Source: Xanthomonas arboricola pv. juglandis (lineage in GTDB: Bacteria > Pseudomonadota > Gammaproteobacteria > Xanthomonadales > Xanthomonadaceae). Taken from it: a DNA stretch of 64,000 bases. Where the stretch lies: the NCBI RefSeq assembly GCF_001013475.1, contig NZ_JZEF01000001.1, forward strand, positions 597,472 through 661,471. Reading direction: 5' to 3'. Shown one piece after another: positions 61,574 through 64,000 of this stretch. Positions within the stretch are counted from its first letter, which is position 1. Every line of letters starts with the position of its first letter. The position numbers and the translations under genes are program-made. Below the pieces are notes generated by a model. That model was not told the DNA's origin and searched no databases. It worked only from the letters and a program-made list of their open reading frames with translations.

Positions 61574-64000
61574 ATGCAAGAGATCCGTTGGTTGTCGTTC
61601 CGATCGATTCCCTTTCTGGTTTGCTGGACCACCTGCGCAAGCTTGCTGCCGGCGCTGCAGGTGCATGCCCAACAGGCAACCGGCGCGGTCTATGGCGACG
61701 TGGCGGCGGATGCAGCGGCCACCTCGCGCCTGGTCATCCGCAATCTCAACACCGGCGCAAGCCAGACGCGCACACCCGGCGCCGATGGCAAGTTCAGCGT
61801 CACCGGCCTTGCTCCCGGCGCGTACCGGGTGGAGTTGCAGATCGGCGGCCAGCGTCCGGTCTGGCGCGATGTGCTGGTGCGGCCGGGGAGCGCCACGCCG
61901 GTACCCGCGTTCGTTGCTGCCGATCTCAAAGGCCTCACCCTGGAGACCGTGCAGGTGCATGCCGATGCAGTGAACAATGCGCTCGACAACACCGTGCCCA
62001 TCGACGTCAGCACGCCGGTGTTGGTACGTCAGTACAACCAGGCGTTGTTTCGCAAGACCGGTGTGGACACCAGCGGTGCCAGCGATGGCGGCAGCTACGC
62101 CAATCTGCTCACCCAGCTGCCGCAGATGTACATGTCGCAGGTCACCTCGGGGCAGGGCTCGGGACTGGCTTCGTTCAATGGCGGCTCGGGCACCGAGACG
62201 CGTTACTACATCAACGAGTTCGACACCACCTTCGACTACACCGGCGCCGGTGCAAGCTCGGTGCCGGGCGACATGATCGGCTCGGCGCAGGTGATCGCCA
62301 ATGGCGCCTCGGCCAAGTATTCCAACGCGATGGGCGGCTCGGTCGCGGCCACCACCAAGACCGGCGACAACACCTTGCGGGCCGGTTTCGCGTCGTCGAT
62401 CGTGCTGCCGTCCTCGCGCGTGCTCAACCCCAAGGTTCGTCCGTACTTGATCGAACAGCGCGACGGCGTCAATCGCTATTACTACCAGGACCTGAGCACC
62501 AACGGCCAGACCGAGACCGCGTTCAACAACACCTACAGTCTGTCCGGGCCGCTGATACGCGACACGCTGTTCTTCAATGTGGTTGTGCAGAACAATCGGC
62601 CGCAGGCGCAAGCGCAGTTCATGGCAGGGGAAATCGGCGACGAATGGCGCACCACGCGCGCTGCCTACAACAATCCCGCGGCCAATCTCAGTTGGGTCAT
62701 CAGCGACGCCCAGCAATTGGACCTGACGGCTGCGCAGTCCGATCGCAAGAACTACACCCGCATCGACAGCCTGGCCGAGCCCTCCAATCCGGATGCGCAG
62801 CGCAGCTATCTGCGCGATGTGCTGTTCCAGAGCGAGGATGCCTTCTACCTGGGGCGCTACCGCTGGCAGATCAACCAGCGCATGGATCTGTCGTTGATGG
62901 CCGGATACTTCAGCCACATGGAAAAGAACACCTTTTCCGACGCCGGCCTGTATGCGGTGCGCATCGACGAGCCGGGCGGGGTCGAACATGTCCTGGCCAG
63001 CGGCATGCGCGATTCGCAGGAACCGGCCAACTACCGCAAGCGCGGTTTCCGCGCCGACTACACCTGGCAGCTCGGTGCGCACAAGCTGCAAGTCGGTGCG
63101 GAACATTACGACCTGTCGTTCGACAGCTTCAATGTCTACGGCCGCAACGGCAACTACCGTTACCTCAACTATGGCCGCCCCACCGAGCGTGCGATCGTCG
63201 GCGATCTGGTGGTGCCGGCCGATACGCCGGTGCTGCTGACCCAGGTGTTCAACAGCGGCGGCATCCTGACCCAGGTCAATCGTGGCGCCTACATCGAAGA
63301 CTACTGGCAGGCGGCCGAGCGCTGGGTGGTCTACGGCGGCCTGCGTCGCGACAACAGCGGCGCGCGTCTTGCCAACGGCCGCAACGTGCTGGGTCTGTAC
63401 ACCACCTCGCCGCGACTCGGCGTGTCCTGGGATGTGCGTGGCGACAGCTCGATGAAGCTGGGCGCCAGTGCCGGCGTGTACACCATGCCGGTTCCCGGCG
63501 TGATCCTGACCAGCCTGTTCAACGATTTCAGCGATGCCTACGTCGCCTACACCTACAGCGGCATCAATCCGGACGGCACACCGATCGCGCCGCAACAGAT
63601 CGGCAGCTACACCAACGCCAGCATCATCGGCGAGCCGGTGGCGATGACCTCGCGCAATCTGCGCAATGCGCGCCAGGACAGTTACACCGTGTATCTGCAG
63701 GACAATCAGCTGTTGCCGCACTGGTCCGGCACGCTGGAATTGAACCACTCTTCGGTCAAGCGGGCATTGGCGGTGTGGAACGATCTCAACAGCAGCTTGT
63801 CCAGTCCCGCCTATGTCTATCTGCAGTCGCTGGGTTATGCCGACCCGCACCTGGGCAACAACATGCTGATCAATCCCGGCAGCGCCGTGGTGATCGACAA
63901 CGATCTGGATGGCGACGGGCAACGCGAACGGGTGTCCATTCCCGGCAGCGCCACCGGGCTGGCCAAACCGCGTCGCGAGGCCTATAGCGCCAGCCTGGAA
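61574..64000 (+). CDS. TonB-dependent receptor with N-terminal carboxypeptidase-regulatory-like domain (3' cut by window end)
   Basis: The first 809 codons of a large receptor; the frame is open to the last base. The signal peptide (about 1-33, ending QVHAQ) is followed by a carboxypeptidase-regulatory-like beta domain (about 36-110: GAVYGDVAADAAATSRLVI ... GKFSVTGLAPGAYRVELQ), a TonB box near LETVQV (124-128), the plug (NLLTQLPQMYMSQV ... GSAQVIANGASAKYSNAMGGSVAATTK) and the barrel. This extended type is common among Xanthomonas receptors for plant polymers. ATG at 61574 is preceded by GAGGTGG. It lies 66 bases after the metalloprotease gene on the same strand and may import peptides that enzyme releases. 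Confidence 0.92.
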   Translation, partial: MQEIRWLSFRSIPFLVCWTTCASLLPALQVHAQQATGAVYGDVAADAAATSRLVIRNLNTGASQTRTPGADGKFSVTGLAPGAYRVELQIGGQRPVWRDVLVRPGSATPVPAFVAADLKGLTLETVQVHADAVNNALDNTVPIDVSTPVLVRQYNQALFRKTGVDTSGASDGGSYANLLTQLPQMYMSQVTSGQGSGLASFNGGSGTETRYYINEFDTTFDYTGAGASSVPGDMIGSAQVIANGASAKYSNAMGGSVAATTKTGDNTLRAGFASSIVLPSSRVLNPKVRPYLIEQRDGVNRYYYQDLSTNGQTETAFNNTYSLSGPLIRDTLFFNVVVQNNRPQAQAQFMAGEIGDEWRTTRAAYNNPAANLSWVISDAQQLDLTAAQSDRKNYTRIDSLAEPSNPDAQRSYLRDVLFQSEDAFYLGRYRWQINQRMDLSLMAGYFSHMEKNTFSDAGLYAVRIDEPGGVEHVLASGMRDSQEPANYRKRGFRADYTWQLGAHKLQVGAEHYDLSFDSFNVYGRNGNYRYLNYGRPTERAIVGDLVVPADTPVLLTQVFNSGGILTQVNRGAYIEDYWQAAERWVVYGGLRRDNSGARLANGRNVLGLYTTSPRLGVSWDVRGDSSMKLGASAGVYTMPVPGVILTSLFNDFSDAYVAYTYSGINPDGTPIAPQQIGSYTNASIIGEPVAMTSRNLRNARQDSYTVYLQDNQLLPHWSGTLELNHSSVKRALAVWNDLNSSLSSPAYVYLQSLGYADPHLGNNMLINPGSAVVIDNDLDGDGQRERVSIPGSATGLAKPRREAYSASLE

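Noticed and set aside
61556..63922. 788-codon minus-strand frame, and an 806-codon plus-strand frame at 61567-63987
   Set aside because: Both are shadows of the TonB-dependent receptor, which runs open from 61574 to the window end and has signal peptide, TonB box and plug motifs.

Overview
The window is high-GC DNA whose gene content fits a plant-associated Xanthomonas, with several proteins close to known Xanthomonas types: Dxs of 638 residues, a LOV histidine kinase with receiver, large TonB-dependent receptors, and IS5- and IS110-family elements. Species cannot be fixed from sequence reading alone. Genes are tightly packed, many with ATGA start/stop overlaps.

Region 1 (1-7.9 kb): the 3' end of a TraB/GumN-like gene, an IS5-family element, then a translationally coupled six-gene operon: ketoacyl-ACP synthase III, metallo-beta-lactamase-fold hydrolase, extended SDR, GT21-like membrane glycosyltransferase, a 199-aa protein of unknown function, and a GT1-like glycosyltransferase. 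It reads as a small lipid/glycolipid pathway whose product I cannot name. Region 2 (8-24.3 kb) is mostly housekeeping: dxs, an HNH nuclease, a six-unit array of palindromic repeats, acyl-CoA dehydrogenase, two envelope proteins, tRNA-Phe, a methyltransferase, emrE, the LOV kinase, yggX, mutY and ftsY.

Region 3 (23.6-64 kb) looks like one large locus for using hydroxyproline-rich plant glycoproteins (extensins, arabinogalactan proteins). An AraC regulator with a PAS-like domain diverges from a complete trans-4-hydroxyproline pathway (epimerase, three-subunit D-hydroxyproline dehydrogenase, deaminase, and after a terminator an alpha-ketoglutarate semialdehyde dehydrogenase). Next come an M24 Xaa-Pro-type peptidase, two DUF885 peptidases, an APC amino-acid permease, two S9 prolyl-oligopeptidase-like enzymes, a GH35 beta-galactosidase, a Tat-exported orphan glycosidase-like protein, a GH121-like arabinosidase, a GH43 enzyme, a HExxH metalloprotease and two TonB-dependent receptors (the second cut by the window end). 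Inferred flow: receptors import glycopeptides, glycosidases strip arabinose and galactose, proline-directed peptidases cut the backbone, and free hydroxyproline is converted to alpha-ketoglutarate.

The main sequence-level observation is a 17-base string containing the palindrome TGCGGA-TT-TCCGCA. It is identical upstream of the hydroxyproline operon (24420-24436) and of the Tat-exported protein (45338-45354), and a 12/14 variant lies upstream of the first receptor (47934-47947). This suggests one regulator controls parts of the locus 20 kb apart. An IS110-family element with a structured non-coding flank, a possible bridge RNA, interrupts the locus at about 42.3-43.6 kb.
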